Shown here: one piece after another, positions 55,255 to 63,536 of the stretch
How positions within the stretch are numbered: position 1 is the first letter of the stretch
Layout of the letters: each line of letters starts with the position of its first letter
From: Sphingobium aromaticiconvertens
Lineage (GTDB): Bacteria > Pseudomonadota > Alphaproteobacteria > Sphingomonadales > Sphingomonadaceae
Length of the DNA stretch: 64,000 nt
Reading direction: 5' to 3'
Assembly: GCF_037154075.1 (NCBI RefSeq)
Contig: NZ_JBANRJ010000001.1
Location: forward strand, 3,095,501-3,159,500
Translations under genes and position numbers: made by a program
The notes under the pieces: model-generated
Seen by the model: only the letters and a program-made list of their open reading frames with translations
Told to the model about the DNA's origin: nothing
The model's database searches: none

Positions 55255-56256
55255 GTGGACGTACCCGTCAAGGAAACCCCGTGGGAAGGCCCCTTTCCCG
55301 ACATCGCCAACTGGAGCGAGAACTTCTGCCTCGCCGGCTATGATCCCAAGAGTGGTGTCGGCTTCTGGTTCCACATGGGCCGCTGGCGCCATGACCTCAG
55401 CATGTTCCGCGAGATGGTCATCATCCGCCTGCCCGACGACACGGTGATTTCGCATCGCGCGATCGGCAATGCCCGCTCGGCAGCAGACGGCCCCGGCGGC
55501 CCGCATTTCGCTATCCGCATTCTCGAATCCGGCCGCAAGCTGTCCTACAATTTCAACGGCGGCGTGATGCGCGTGCCCGCAAAGCAGATGCTGGACGGCA
55601 TCGTCGGCGACGGTCGCCGCACGCCGATGACCTTTGACCTGACCTTCGAGTCCGACGCTGACATCTGGGATCTGCACAAGGTCGGCAGCCTTCAGGATTT
55701 CCTGCCCGCCGGACATATCGAACAACCCGGCCGCCTGACCGGTGAAATCCGGGTCGGCGGCGAAGTCTTCCCGTTCGACGCCATGGCCAATCGCGACCAC
55801 AGCCTGGGCGCCCGCGACAATATCGACCTGCACAGCCACCAGTGGCTTCAGGGCTATTTCGAAAACGGCATCGCCTTCATGCTGTTCGACGCCAAGACCA
55901 AAAGCAATGGCAAGGTCGTCTTCTCCGAAGCCATTGTTTATGAAGGCAATCAGAGCTTCGAGGCAAAGATTGAAACGATCGAACGGTGCGAGGATGTCGC
56001 CCGCGATGAAGACCCGATCCGCTTTATGTTGAGCTATGCCAATGGCACGCTAACCATCGACACGGCGGGCTATCATGGCAGTTCCTACCTCTCTTTGGTG
56101 TCGCCCAACGATCAATATGTCGGCGTCTATCCCAGTGATCCGGGGCCGACGCTGGTGCTGAACGAACAGTCGGTGACGCTGACGCTCAACGGCTCGGTGC
56201 CCGGCTATGGCTGCTATGAACGAACCATCCCCGGCGTCCACAAAGCCGAGGCCTGA
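55255..56256 (+). CDS. CrtC/AttH-like lipocalin-fold protein, paralogue 4
   Basis: Protein of 333 residues from a GTG at 55255 with AAGGAGAG upstream. The conserved centre is R180-D-H-S-L-G, where the Trp of the other paralogues is Leu. The N-terminus (FCLAGYDPKSGVGFWFHMGRW) resembles lipocalin-like hydratase domains. It is followed after 131 bp by the third Rieske gene, in the same direction but with its own motif copy. Confidence 0.7.
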   Translation: MDVPVKETPWEGPFPDIANWSENFCLAGYDPKSGVGFWFHMGRWRHDLSMFREMVIIRLPDDTVISHRAIGNARSAADGPGGPHFAIRILESGRKLSYNFNGGVMRVPAKQMLDGIVGDGRRTPMTFDLTFESDADIWDLHKVGSLQDFLPAGHIEQPGRLTGEIRVGGEVFPFDAMANRDHSLGARDNIDLHSHQWLQGYFENGIAFMLFDAKTKSNGKVVFSEAIVYEGNQSFEAKIETIERCEDVARDEDPIRFMLSYANGTLTIDTAGYHGSSYLSLVSPNDQYVGVYPSDPGPTLVLNEQSVTLTLNGSVPGYGCYERTIPGVHKAEA

Positions 56257-56333
56257 TATATAGGGCGGCGCGTTGCGAGCATAGGCACATCGCGGCGCAA
56301 TTCCCCTTGAACGGGAACGATCTTAGGATTATA

Positions 56334-56347
56334 GTATTCTAGCATAC
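56334..56347. promoter_or_regulatory. TATGCTAGCATA-like motif before Rieske copy 3
   Basis: GTATTCTAGCATAC has GTAT/ATAC arms; the core at 56335-56346 matches 11 of 12 positions. It lies 41 bp upstream of the Rieske start and is almost the same as the copy before Rieske copy 2 (40828-40841). Confidence 0.6.
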
Positions 56348-56387
56348 GAAAGGCATGGTCCAGAGGATCGCCGACAAGGAGAGTAGC

Positions 56388-57780
56388 ATGGCAACGACCC
56401 TCACGCGCGGTTACGGCAGCAAGGACCGCCCGCTGCTCAGCGAATTGTGGGACCGCGACTCCGTGGGTAACAATGTCGCGATGGCCGCGCGCGGCGATCA
56501 CCAGCCCGACCGGCGCGAAATCGACTATGCCCGCTATCATGATCCGGCCTTCTTCCAACTGGAACTGGACAAGATCTGGACCCGCCAATGGCTGTTCGCC
56601 TGCCGCGAGGAAGACATCCCCAATGTCGGCGACCGCGTGCCCCTTCAGGTTGGCCCGCACGCCTATTTCATCGTTCGCTCCGGCGAGGATGAATATAAGG
56701 CGTTCCACAATAGCTGCCTGCATCGCGGCACGATGCTGTGCGCCAAGAAGGAAGCGGCCGAGACGATCCGTTGCCCCTATCATGCGTGGGAATGGAATGT
56801 GGACGGACGCCTCAAACGCATCCCCAGCCACTGGGATTTCCCGGACATCAACCGCCTCAACGGCTCCCTGCCTGAAGTTAAGCTCGACCGCTGGGGCGGC
56901 TTCATCTTCATCAATGCCGACAAGGACGCCGGACCTCTGCGCGACGCGCTTGGCCCGATGCCGGAGCATTTCAAGGAGTTCCAGCCGGAGAACCGCTATA
57001 CCAAGGCGCGCTTCCGCAAGCTGGTCCATGCCAACTGGAAAGCCACGCAAGAGGCTTTTCAGGAATCCTATCACCTCTACGCCACCCATCCAGAGGGTGT
57101 ACCCTTCACCGGCGACAGCCAATCGCAATATGACATCTTCACCACGCCGATGGGCGCGGTCGGTCGCGAAGCCGTGCCGTCCGCCGTGCCCAGCATGCAT
57201 GCGGATTCATCGGCAACAGCGCTCGCTGCCGGCATGGCCTTCGCGCAGGTGCAGCAGGTCTGGCACTATCCCGACGCCACCATGCCAGACCTGAACCCGG
57301 ATGCCGACATTCGCGCGCAGGTCGGCCAATGGGCACGCGATGTCTATGAAGATGCTTATGGACGCCCCAACACGCAACCCGACGCGGTCATGGTCGATAG
57401 CTCGCTCTACTTTCTCTACCCGCAGTTCACCCTCTGGCTCTCGGAAGCGGTGCCGTTCGCCTATCAGTTCCTGCCGCATGAGACGGACCCCAACTATTGT
57501 TATTTCGACGTCCGCCTGCTGATGCCCTGGCCCCGAAGGACAGCCTCGCCCCCCTGCGGCCGAAATGATCGAGATTGGCGAGCATGAGAGCATCGCCGCA
57601 ATGGCGCCTGCCTATAGTTTCCTCGGCATGATCTTCGACCAGGACATGAGCAATCTGCCGCTCGTGCAGCGTGGCCTTAAGGCCGCCGATCCCGCCGCGC
57701 CGCATTCGCGCCTTGGCGCTTATCAGGAAGGCATGATCCAGGCCTGGCACGAACTGATCGACCGCGACATCGCCCGCTAA
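56388..57780 (+). pseudogene. Rieske oxygenase alpha subunit (copy 3), +1 frameshift near the C-terminus
   Basis: From the ATG at 56388 the protein has Rieske ligands C110-L-H112 and C129-P-Y-H132, and an iron site F-Q-E-S-Y-H229-L-Y-A-T-H234. After about residue 381 the frame breaks at CCCC (57531-57534) and ends at 57587. Removing one C restores M-P-W-P-E-G-Q-P-R-P-P-A-A-E and reads on to a natural stop at 57780, for 463 residues, close to copy 1 (468). The lost part completes the catalytic domain. It is either a real slippage mutation or a homopolymer sequencing error. Confidence 0.85.
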
Positions 57781-57789
57781 GGGCTGGTG

Positions 57790-57832
57790 AAAAAAGGGGG
57801 GCGTCGGACTATTTTCCGGCGCCCCCTTTTTC
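57790..57832. terminator. Bidirectional terminator between Rieske copy 3 and the LLM gene
   Basis: GGGGGCGTCGG (57797-57807) pairs with CCGGCGCCCCC (57816-57826) with one mismatch and an 8-nt loop. It is flanked by an A-run on the left and TTTTT on the right, so it can terminate both convergent genes. Confidence 0.85.
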
Positions 57833-57835
57833 GTA

Positions 57836-58708
57836 TCAGCGCATCACGCGCTTGGCGAAATCCTCGATAAAACGTTTCTTGTCGTCGAAGCTGGAGCGCA
57901 GCACGCCCAGCGCATGGTCGATCGGCCCGACATGATGCTGGGTCACGCCCATATCCTGCGCGCGCCTGTAATCGTCCAGCGATGGCAGCGACCCATCCTC
58001 GTTGCGGGCGAGGCCGACCATATAAGCGAAGGGCAGGTCCGCCCGCCCAGCCTCACGCCGTCCTTCCTCGATCAGCGCAATCTGTCCTGCGAGCTCCGGC
58101 AGCTTCGTCGTCATGCCCATCCAGCCATCGGCAACGGCCCCAGTCCGGCGCAATGCAGCGGGCGCGACCGACCCCATATAGATCGGGATGGCTCGCGCGG
58201 GGCGCGGCTCGGCAAAGGTCGGGGGGAAGTCGAAATAATCGCCATGATGCTCGACCGGCCCCTCGCCCCACAGCTTGCGCAATATTTCCATCATTTCGAG
58301 CGTCCGGGGAATGCGCGTCTTCCATTCGACCCCGGCCATGTCATATTCGTCGCGCATCCATCCGGTGCCCACCCCCATGACGAAGCGATCCCCGCTGATC
58401 CGCGCCAGCGTCGCGGCAGCCTTGGCCACAAGGAACGGGTTGGTGCGGTTGGCCAATACCATGATGCATGACCCGAATTTCAACCGTTGCGTGCGTGCCA
58501 GCACTGCCCCGCCAAAGACGAAGATGTCGGGAAACACATAGTCCATCGGCAGGGGAGCGCGTTCATTGGGATCATGATCCCCCGACCCGGCGGGCATGAA
58601 CCAGTGATCGTCGCCTACCACCCCTTCAAAGCCGATCTGCTCGGCCATCTCCGCCAGTTCCAGACCCTGTTCGGGCAAGCTGTTGTGAATATGCAGCCAA
58701 TATTTCAT
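57836..58708 (-). CDS. LLM-class (F420-type) flavin-dependent oxidoreductase
   Basis: Protein of 290 residues. The ATG at 58708 has GGAG 8 nt upstream; the ATG at 58714 is too close to it, and a frame to 58942 overlaps the receptor gene. It is a luciferase-like TIM barrel (MKYWLHIHNSLPEQGLELAEMAEQIGF, RLKFGSCIMVLANRTNPFLVAKAAATL, GWMRDEY) of the subgroup with probable F420 dependence (TIGR03619-like). It follows the TonB receptor gene and is the second F420-type protein in the window. Confidence 0.85.
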   Translation of the reverse strand: MKYWLHIHNSLPEQGLELAEMAEQIGFEGVVGDDHWFMPAGSGDHDPNERAPLPMDYVFPDIFVFGGAVLARTQRLKFGSCIMVLANRTNPFLVAKAAATLARISGDRFVMGVGTGWMRDEYDMAGVEWKTRIPRTLEMMEILRKLWGEGPVEHHGDYFDFPPTFAEPRPARAIPIYMGSVAPAALRRTGAVADGWMGMTTKLPELAGQIALIEEGRREAGRADLPFAYMVGLARNEDGSLPSLDDYRRAQDMGVTQHHVGPIDHALGVLRSSFDDKKRFIEDFAKRVMR

Positions 58709-58734
58709 CGTCATCGCTCCGCCTGGAAAAGAAG

Positions 58735-58763
58735 AAGGGGCAGCCATCGTCTGGCCGCCCCTT
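58735..58763 (-). terminator. Hairpin terminator after the second TonB receptor gene
   Basis: AAGGGGCAGCCA (58735-58746) and TGGCCGCCCCTT (58752-58763) form a 12-bp stem with one mismatch. On the minus strand a TTCTTCTTTT stretch follows. It lies between the receptor stop and the LLM start, so it may limit read-through. Confidence 0.7.
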
Positions 58764-58791
58764 CCTCCCCTTTTAATCAAAAGCCTGTGGC

Positions 58792-61200
58792 TCAGAACTT
58801 GAAGACAAGCTCGCCGCCATAGGTGCGCGGCGCGCCCGGAGCGGACGAGAAGGCCGATCCCGATGCCTGAGCATAATAGTTGATGTTGTACTTCTTGCCG
58901 GTGATGTTCTTCATCCAGAAGCGGAACTGTACCTTGTCCCATTTTTCCGGGGTGAAGCCGATCGCTCCGTCGAGGATGAAGCGTGAAGGCTCCTTGATCA
59001 GATTATCGGCATCCCAGTTAAAGCTGCTCGACCAGTTCCCATTAACGTCGAGATTGACGAGACCGGCCCCTGCAATGCCCTTTTCATAGGTAAACCCACC
59101 GCTGAACTTCCACTTGGACGCATAGGGCATGCGATTGCCGCTACAATTGATATTGATCTGGTCCAGATTGCCCGGCGCTATCGGCGAATAGACATAGGAG
59201 GCACAATCCAGGCCACCATCGCCGTCGACATCGCCGAACTTGCGATATTTGGCATCAAGATAGGTGCCCGCAAAGCGCAAGGTCAGGCCATCGGCAACCA
59301 CCGCCGTCGTGTCGAATTCCACACCCTTTGTCCGGGCGGAGCCGGCATTCTTCAGGAACACAAGCCCGTTGCGCTGGGCCAGGATTTGCGGATTTGACAA
59401 ATCGTTCCAGAAGCCCGCGACATTGAAACGGACCCGGCGGTCGAACAATTCGGTCTTGAACCCGATTTCATAGGCATCCACGACTTCGGGGCTGAGCGCC
59501 TTCTGGTCGAGAGGCAGGGTGTTGAACGTTCCCGCCTTATAACCGCGGCTGTACGTGGCATAAGCCATGATGTCGTCGGTGAACTTGTGATCAACCGTCG
59601 CCTTATACGTCCACTTCTTGAACGTGCGGCTGGCATTGGGGTTGTCGCCATCGACGATGGCATTGCCGAGCGGACCGCCAAAATCGTTGTTCGCATCGAA
59701 CTGCTGCGCACGCAGCACGAAAGGCGCTGGACCAAACACACCGGGGAAGAAATGCACATCAGTATAGCCGTTGCCCGCCACCTTATCGACGGTGTAGCGC
59801 AAGCCGCCGGTCACATTCGTCATCTCGCCCAGTGGAACCGTCAACTGACCGAAGCCAGCATAGGATTTCACCTTCTGCCTGCCGCTAATCTCGATATATT
59901 CGATGCCATTGGCATTCTGGCCAGGCCCATCGATGATTGCCGGAGAGAAACCGCCATCGGCATTCAGATAATAGGCGCCCAAAATCCAGTTGATCTTGCT
60001 GCCTGCATTGGATTTCAGTTGGAATTCCTGCGAAAATTGCTTGTCGATGACACTCAGATCATAGACCAGCCAATCATAATCCGAATAGTTGCCGGACGAA
60101 TGATAAACTTCGTCATTCTTGCGATAGGCGGTGATGCTGACGATATCGGCAAAGCCCAGTTCCTGGTCGATGCGCGCGGATACGCCCCAGCCCTCTGACT
60201 TGGAGAACTGCTCTTCGGCCAGTGACACGTCATAAAAGCTCAACGGCGGCAGCACCTGGGATGGCGTCGGCGCGTTGGGGATGGGACCCGCGCCATTGTG
60301 CGCCGGGTCGGGTGATCCGCCGACCGTACCGGGGAAAGGACGGGAATAGATGCCAATCTGGCTCAACGAATTCTGATAATAGCCGATCAGCTTGACCGAG
60401 GTGGTATCCGTGGGTTCCCACAGCACCTTGCCACGCATGCTCAGGCTGCGCCCCTTCCAGTAATCGTCACCGCCCGGTTGATAGCCCTTGGATGTATCGA
60501 GTTGATCGACCAGCTTGCGGTTGCGTCCCCAACCCTGGTCCTGATTATGCCAGCTCAACGCGAAATTGGCCGCCAGCCGATCCGTGATCGGCATGTTGCC
60601 ATAGAATTTCGCGTCCATCGTTTCATAGTTGGAATAGCCCATCCGGGCTTCCAGTTCGGCGTCCTGGCTGGGGTCTTTGGTGTAGATCGAAATCACGCCG
60701 CCCGACGCATTACGGCCAAACAAAGTGCCTTGCGGGCCTTTCAACACTTCCACGCGATCGACGCTGACCAGGTCGAAGAAAGGCACCGATGCGCGCACGA
60801 AATAAACATCATCGATATAGACCGGAACGCTTGCCTCATTACCTGACGTCGTCACCGGATTGCCGATTCCGCGAATGAAGGTAGTAACCGTGCCGGTCGC
60901 CTGGCCGATCTGGAGTGCAGGATCGATACGATTAAGTTCCTGAACCGAGTTGATCCCCTGCGATACCAATGCATCTCCGGAAACCGCAGTAACCGACAGC
61001 GGCGTATCCTGCACATTCTGCGACCGCTTCTGCGCGGTCACGACAATGTCCTCTAGCTGATAATTGCCACTCTGCGGCTGAGTCTGCGCCTGCGCTGCGG
61101 GCGCTACCGACGTTGCGCCAACAATCGTGGCACAAGTTAGCATCAACCCAGCACGTACACGATTGCTAAAGCACGTCGAAATTACGGACGTTCCAGACAT
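58792..61200 (-). CDS. TonB-dependent outer-membrane receptor
   Basis: Protein of 802 residues from the ATG at 61200, with GGGAGG 6 nt upstream. The signal peptide runs to about residue 39 (ending AQAQ). The TonB box region reads EDIVVTAQKRSQN. Plug-domain motifs IDDVYFVRAS and GPQGTLFGRNASGG follow, then the beta-barrel ending E-L-V-F-K-F. It is paralogous to the receptor at 988-3360 but clearly different in the barrel. It probably imports the substrate of the accessory cluster. It is preceded by an unusually AT-rich stretch. Confidence 0.93.
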   Translation of the reverse strand: MSGTSVISTCFSNRVRAGLMLTCATIVGATSVAPAAQAQTQPQSGNYQLEDIVVTAQKRSQNVQDTPLSVTAVSGDALVSQGINSVQELNRIDPALQIGQATGTVTTFIRGIGNPVTTSGNEASVPVYIDDVYFVRASVPFFDLVSVDRVEVLKGPQGTLFGRNASGGVISIYTKDPSQDAELEARMGYSNYETMDAKFYGNMPITDRLAANFALSWHNQDQGWGRNRKLVDQLDTSKGYQPGGDDYWKGRSLSMRGKVLWEPTDTTSVKLIGYYQNSLSQIGIYSRPFPGTVGGSPDPAHNGAGPIPNAPTPSQVLPPLSFYDVSLAEEQFSKSEGWGVSARIDQELGFADIVSITAYRKNDEVYHSSGNYSDYDWLVYDLSVIDKQFSQEFQLKSNAGSKINWILGAYYLNADGGFSPAIIDGPGQNANGIEYIEISGRQKVKSYAGFGQLTVPLGEMTNVTGGLRYTVDKVAGNGYTDVHFFPGVFGPAPFVLRAQQFDANNDFGGPLGNAIVDGDNPNASRTFKKWTYKATVDHKFTDDIMAYATYSRGYKAGTFNTLPLDQKALSPEVVDAYEIGFKTELFDRRVRFNVAGFWNDLSNPQILAQRNGLVFLKNAGSARTKGVEFDTTAVVADGLTLRFAGTYLDAKYRKFGDVDGDGGLDCASYVYSPIAPGNLDQININCSGNRMPYASKWKFSGGFTYEKGIAGAGLVNLDVNGNWSSSFNWDADNLIKEPSRFILDGAIGFTPEKWDKVQFRFWMKNITGKKYNINYYAQASGSAFSSAPGAPRTYGGELVFKF

Positions 61201-61490
61201 CTGCATCCTCCCTAAATATTGTATACGTCGAATATTGGAATTTATACTTATTCCATTATTGAAATTTACTGTAATATTTTACGATTTAACTTATTTTTCT
61301 TAAGATATTCTGAGAATGAATTTTACGGCACATCCCAAACAAATGAATTTAGGTCAATTACATATTGAATGCTCTTATACCGTATGCATGCTCACTTATA
61401 TGCCGGTCCGTTTCTGCGGTCAATGGTGCAAAGCCCTAAATCGCATTGTGCAGGGCATTGCCCCTGCCACGTGGCGCAAATGTCGCACTC
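61201..61490. other. AT-rich gap upstream of the second TonB receptor
   Basis: About 290 bp without a convincing gene. 61210-61330 is markedly AT-rich (runs such as ATATTTTACGATTTAACTTATTTTTC) in an otherwise GC-rich window. Inverted or repeated bits such as GTATAC, and CCGTATGCATGC further right, may be regulatory, but no clear copy of the 12-bp motif is present. It likely holds the receptor promoter and the end region of the crotonase operon. Confidence 0.5.
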
Positions 61491-62378
61491 CTAATCGGGA
61501 TCGGAATAATCGACCGGCCGCCACCAGGGGAAAAACCCAGGCATGTCGACAGATACGCGATCTGGAAAATCGGGTTGCCGCTTGTCCAGAAAGCTCTGCA
61601 CGCCTTCGCGGACATCGTCCGCCCGTGCCCGCTTATAAATCCCCCGACTTTCAATCCTGTGCGCATTCATGGGATGCGCCATACCCAGCGATCGCCATAG
61701 CATCTGCCGTGTCAACGCGACCGAAACTGGCGCCGTATTGTCCGCGATACCGGCGGACAGCCGACGTGCAGCAGGCATCAGGTCATCGGGAGCATGCAGC
61801 GATCGCACCAGCCCCGCCGCCAACGCATCCTCCGCTGAGAAGGTAGCCCCGGTCAGCATCCATTCCAGCGCCGTGGCAATGCCCATGATCCGCGGCAGAA
61901 ACCAGCTGGAGGCCGACTCGGGGACGATGCCTCGCCGCGTAAAGGGCAGCGCGAATTTGGCCGTACTCGATGCCAGCCGGAAATCCGCCGCCAACGCCAT
62001 GGTCACGCCCATGCCCGCCGCTGGCCCGTTGAAGGCGACGATCACGGGCTTGAGGCATTCATACAGGCGCAGCGTAATCAGCCCGCCAAAGTCGCGGGTC
62101 GCCGGGTCCGACCAGTCAACGTCAGCATCCTCCCCAGCAGATTGCCCACCCGACAGCGACGACCCGCCCGGAGACAGGTCCGCCCCCGCGCAAAAGGCAC
62201 GGCCCTCGCCGGTGATGATGACAGCGCGAATAGCATCATCGGCATCGACACGGTCGAACAGGCCCACCAAATCCTGCGCCATCTGTCGCGTAAAGGCGTT
62301 CAGCTTGTCCGCCCGGTCGAAGGTAATCGTCGCCACATGCTCATGCACGTTGAACCGGAAATATTCAGGCGCCTCCAC
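61491..62378 (-). CDS. Enoyl-CoA hydratase/isomerase (crotonase family)
   Basis: Protein of 295 residues from a GTG at 62378 with GGGGAG 7 nt upstream. Oxyanion-hole segments are F-C-A-G-A-D-L-S and G-P-A-A-G-M-G-V-T, and the catalytic Glu stands in R-G-I-V-P-E-S-A-S-S. With the usual Glu retained, a hydratase role is more likely than for the crotonase at 51911-52726. It follows CrtC-like paralogue 5 by 21 bp, suggesting one operon. Confidence 0.88.
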   Translation of the reverse strand: MEAPEYFRFNVHEHVATITFDRADKLNAFTRQMAQDLVGLFDRVDADDAIRAVIITGEGRAFCAGADLSPGGSSLSGGQSAGEDADVDWSDPATRDFGGLITLRLYECLKPVIVAFNGPAAGMGVTMALAADFRLASSTAKFALPFTRRGIVPESASSWFLPRIMGIATALEWMLTGATFSAEDALAAGLVRSLHAPDDLMPAARRLSAGIADNTAPVSVALTRQMLWRSLGMAHPMNAHRIESRGIYKRARADDVREGVQSFLDKRQPDFPDRVSVDMPGFFPWWRPVDYSDPD

Positions 62379-62399
62379 CGTCCTTCTCCCCAAACCGCG

Positions 62400-63359
62400 T
62401 CAGGCGTCTTTCAGCGCGCCGATCTCGACATTGGCCAAGCCTTCCTCGCCGGTTTCCTCGCACCGCACCCGGCACATATTCTCGACGTTGAGATAGACTT
62501 TGGCGCCCGGCTTCTGCGAATGCAGAGGCAAGCGCGCAAAGGCGTTGCCGACATCGGCGATCAGCGTGAACGGCTCGCCGCTCAAGGTCGTCGCGCGGAA
62601 GATCACCTTGTCGGGCATGCCCTCGGGGCCTTCGCCGACATTCTCGATGTCCAGCGCCTTTATCACCTCATTGCCCTCCGGCCGGGCGATATAGCCTTCT
62701 GCCGTCATATTGGCCGGTCGGATGACGTTACGCACGCGCATCAGGTGAAAGCCCATGCTGGGAAAGTTGAAGAAGGACCAGTTGTGGTCCAGCGTCAACT
62801 GGTCGTTGCGCATGCCCCAGCTATGGTCGCGATAGCCCGATCCATCGACGTCGATCGACGTACCCGCCCATTCGCCCGCCTTGAAGGCGATCGTACCGGT
62901 CGCGTTCATGCACTGGCCCTGATGGCGGAAGGAGTTGCGCTCGAACGCGGTGTTTTCGGAGATGGAGAACCAGTCCGGATTGACGTCGGCGCAGGCCTGG
63001 AAATCGAACAGGTGCATGCGACGCGTGAAATTGAGCACCGCGGAGACATTCTCATCCTCATACTCCACCCGGAACTCCGCCTGAGCTTTGAGGAAGCTGA
63101 GCCTGAGGCCGCCATAGTTCAGCACCTTCTGATGCTCGAAGGGCGAGGGCATTGGTACATCCTTGCCGCTGATGAGCGTCTTGCCCTTGTGCAGCACGGT
63201 GAAGGACGCAAAGGCACGGTCATAGGTCGGCTCGGCCGTGCAATGCGCCAGGCAGCAAATGTCCCTCTCCGGGTCCATGAAGACCCAGAAGTAATTTTCT
63301 TTCCATCGCAACCAGGCGCGCGTGGGAACGGTATGCGGATAATCCTCATGCAACAGCAT
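62400..63359 (-). CDS. CrtC/AttH-like lipocalin-fold protein, paralogue 5
   Basis: Protein of 319 residues, beta-rich, no signal peptide. The conserved centre, S-G-Y-R177-D-H-S-W-G, is closest to the CrtC-type G-Y-x-D-H-x-W-G pattern. The N-terminal barrel includes RAWLRWKENYFWVFMDPERD. It is co-directional with the crotonase gene and divergent from the crotonase at the right edge, with the palindromic motif between. Confidence 0.72.
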   Translation of the reverse strand: MLLHEDYPHTVPTRAWLRWKENYFWVFMDPERDICCLAHCTAEPTYDRAFASFTVLHKGKTLISGKDVPMPSPFEHQKVLNYGGLRLSFLKAQAEFRVEYEDENVSAVLNFTRRMHLFDFQACADVNPDWFSISENTAFERNSFRHQGQCMNATGTIAFKAGEWAGTSIDVDGSGYRDHSWGMRNDQLTLDHNWSFFNFPSMGFHLMRVRNVIRPANMTAEGYIARPEGNEVIKALDIENVGEGPEGMPDKVIFRATTLSGEPFTLIADVGNAFARLPLHSQKPGAKVYLNVENMCRVRCEETGEEGLANVEIGALKDA

Positions 63360-63410
63360 ATGATCACTCTCCTGCCTGCGGGTCGATCGGGTCGACTATT
63401 TACAATATAG

Positions 63411-63422
63411 TATGATAGCATA
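63411..63422. promoter_or_regulatory. TATGCTAGCATA-like motif, right-hand divergent promoter
   Basis: TATGATAGCATA matches 11 of 12 positions. A related GTAT-N5-ATAC lies at 63455-63467. Both lie in the gap between CrtC-like paralogue 5 and the last crotonase gene. Confidence 0.55.
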
Positions 63423-63536
63423 TTATAATTATGCAACCGAAATGCGCAAAGATGGTATCTTGCATACTATCGGGTTAGAAAGATCGCGCTTCAAAGGACG
63501 AAAACGCCAGATTTTTTACGGGACACCCGACCAATC

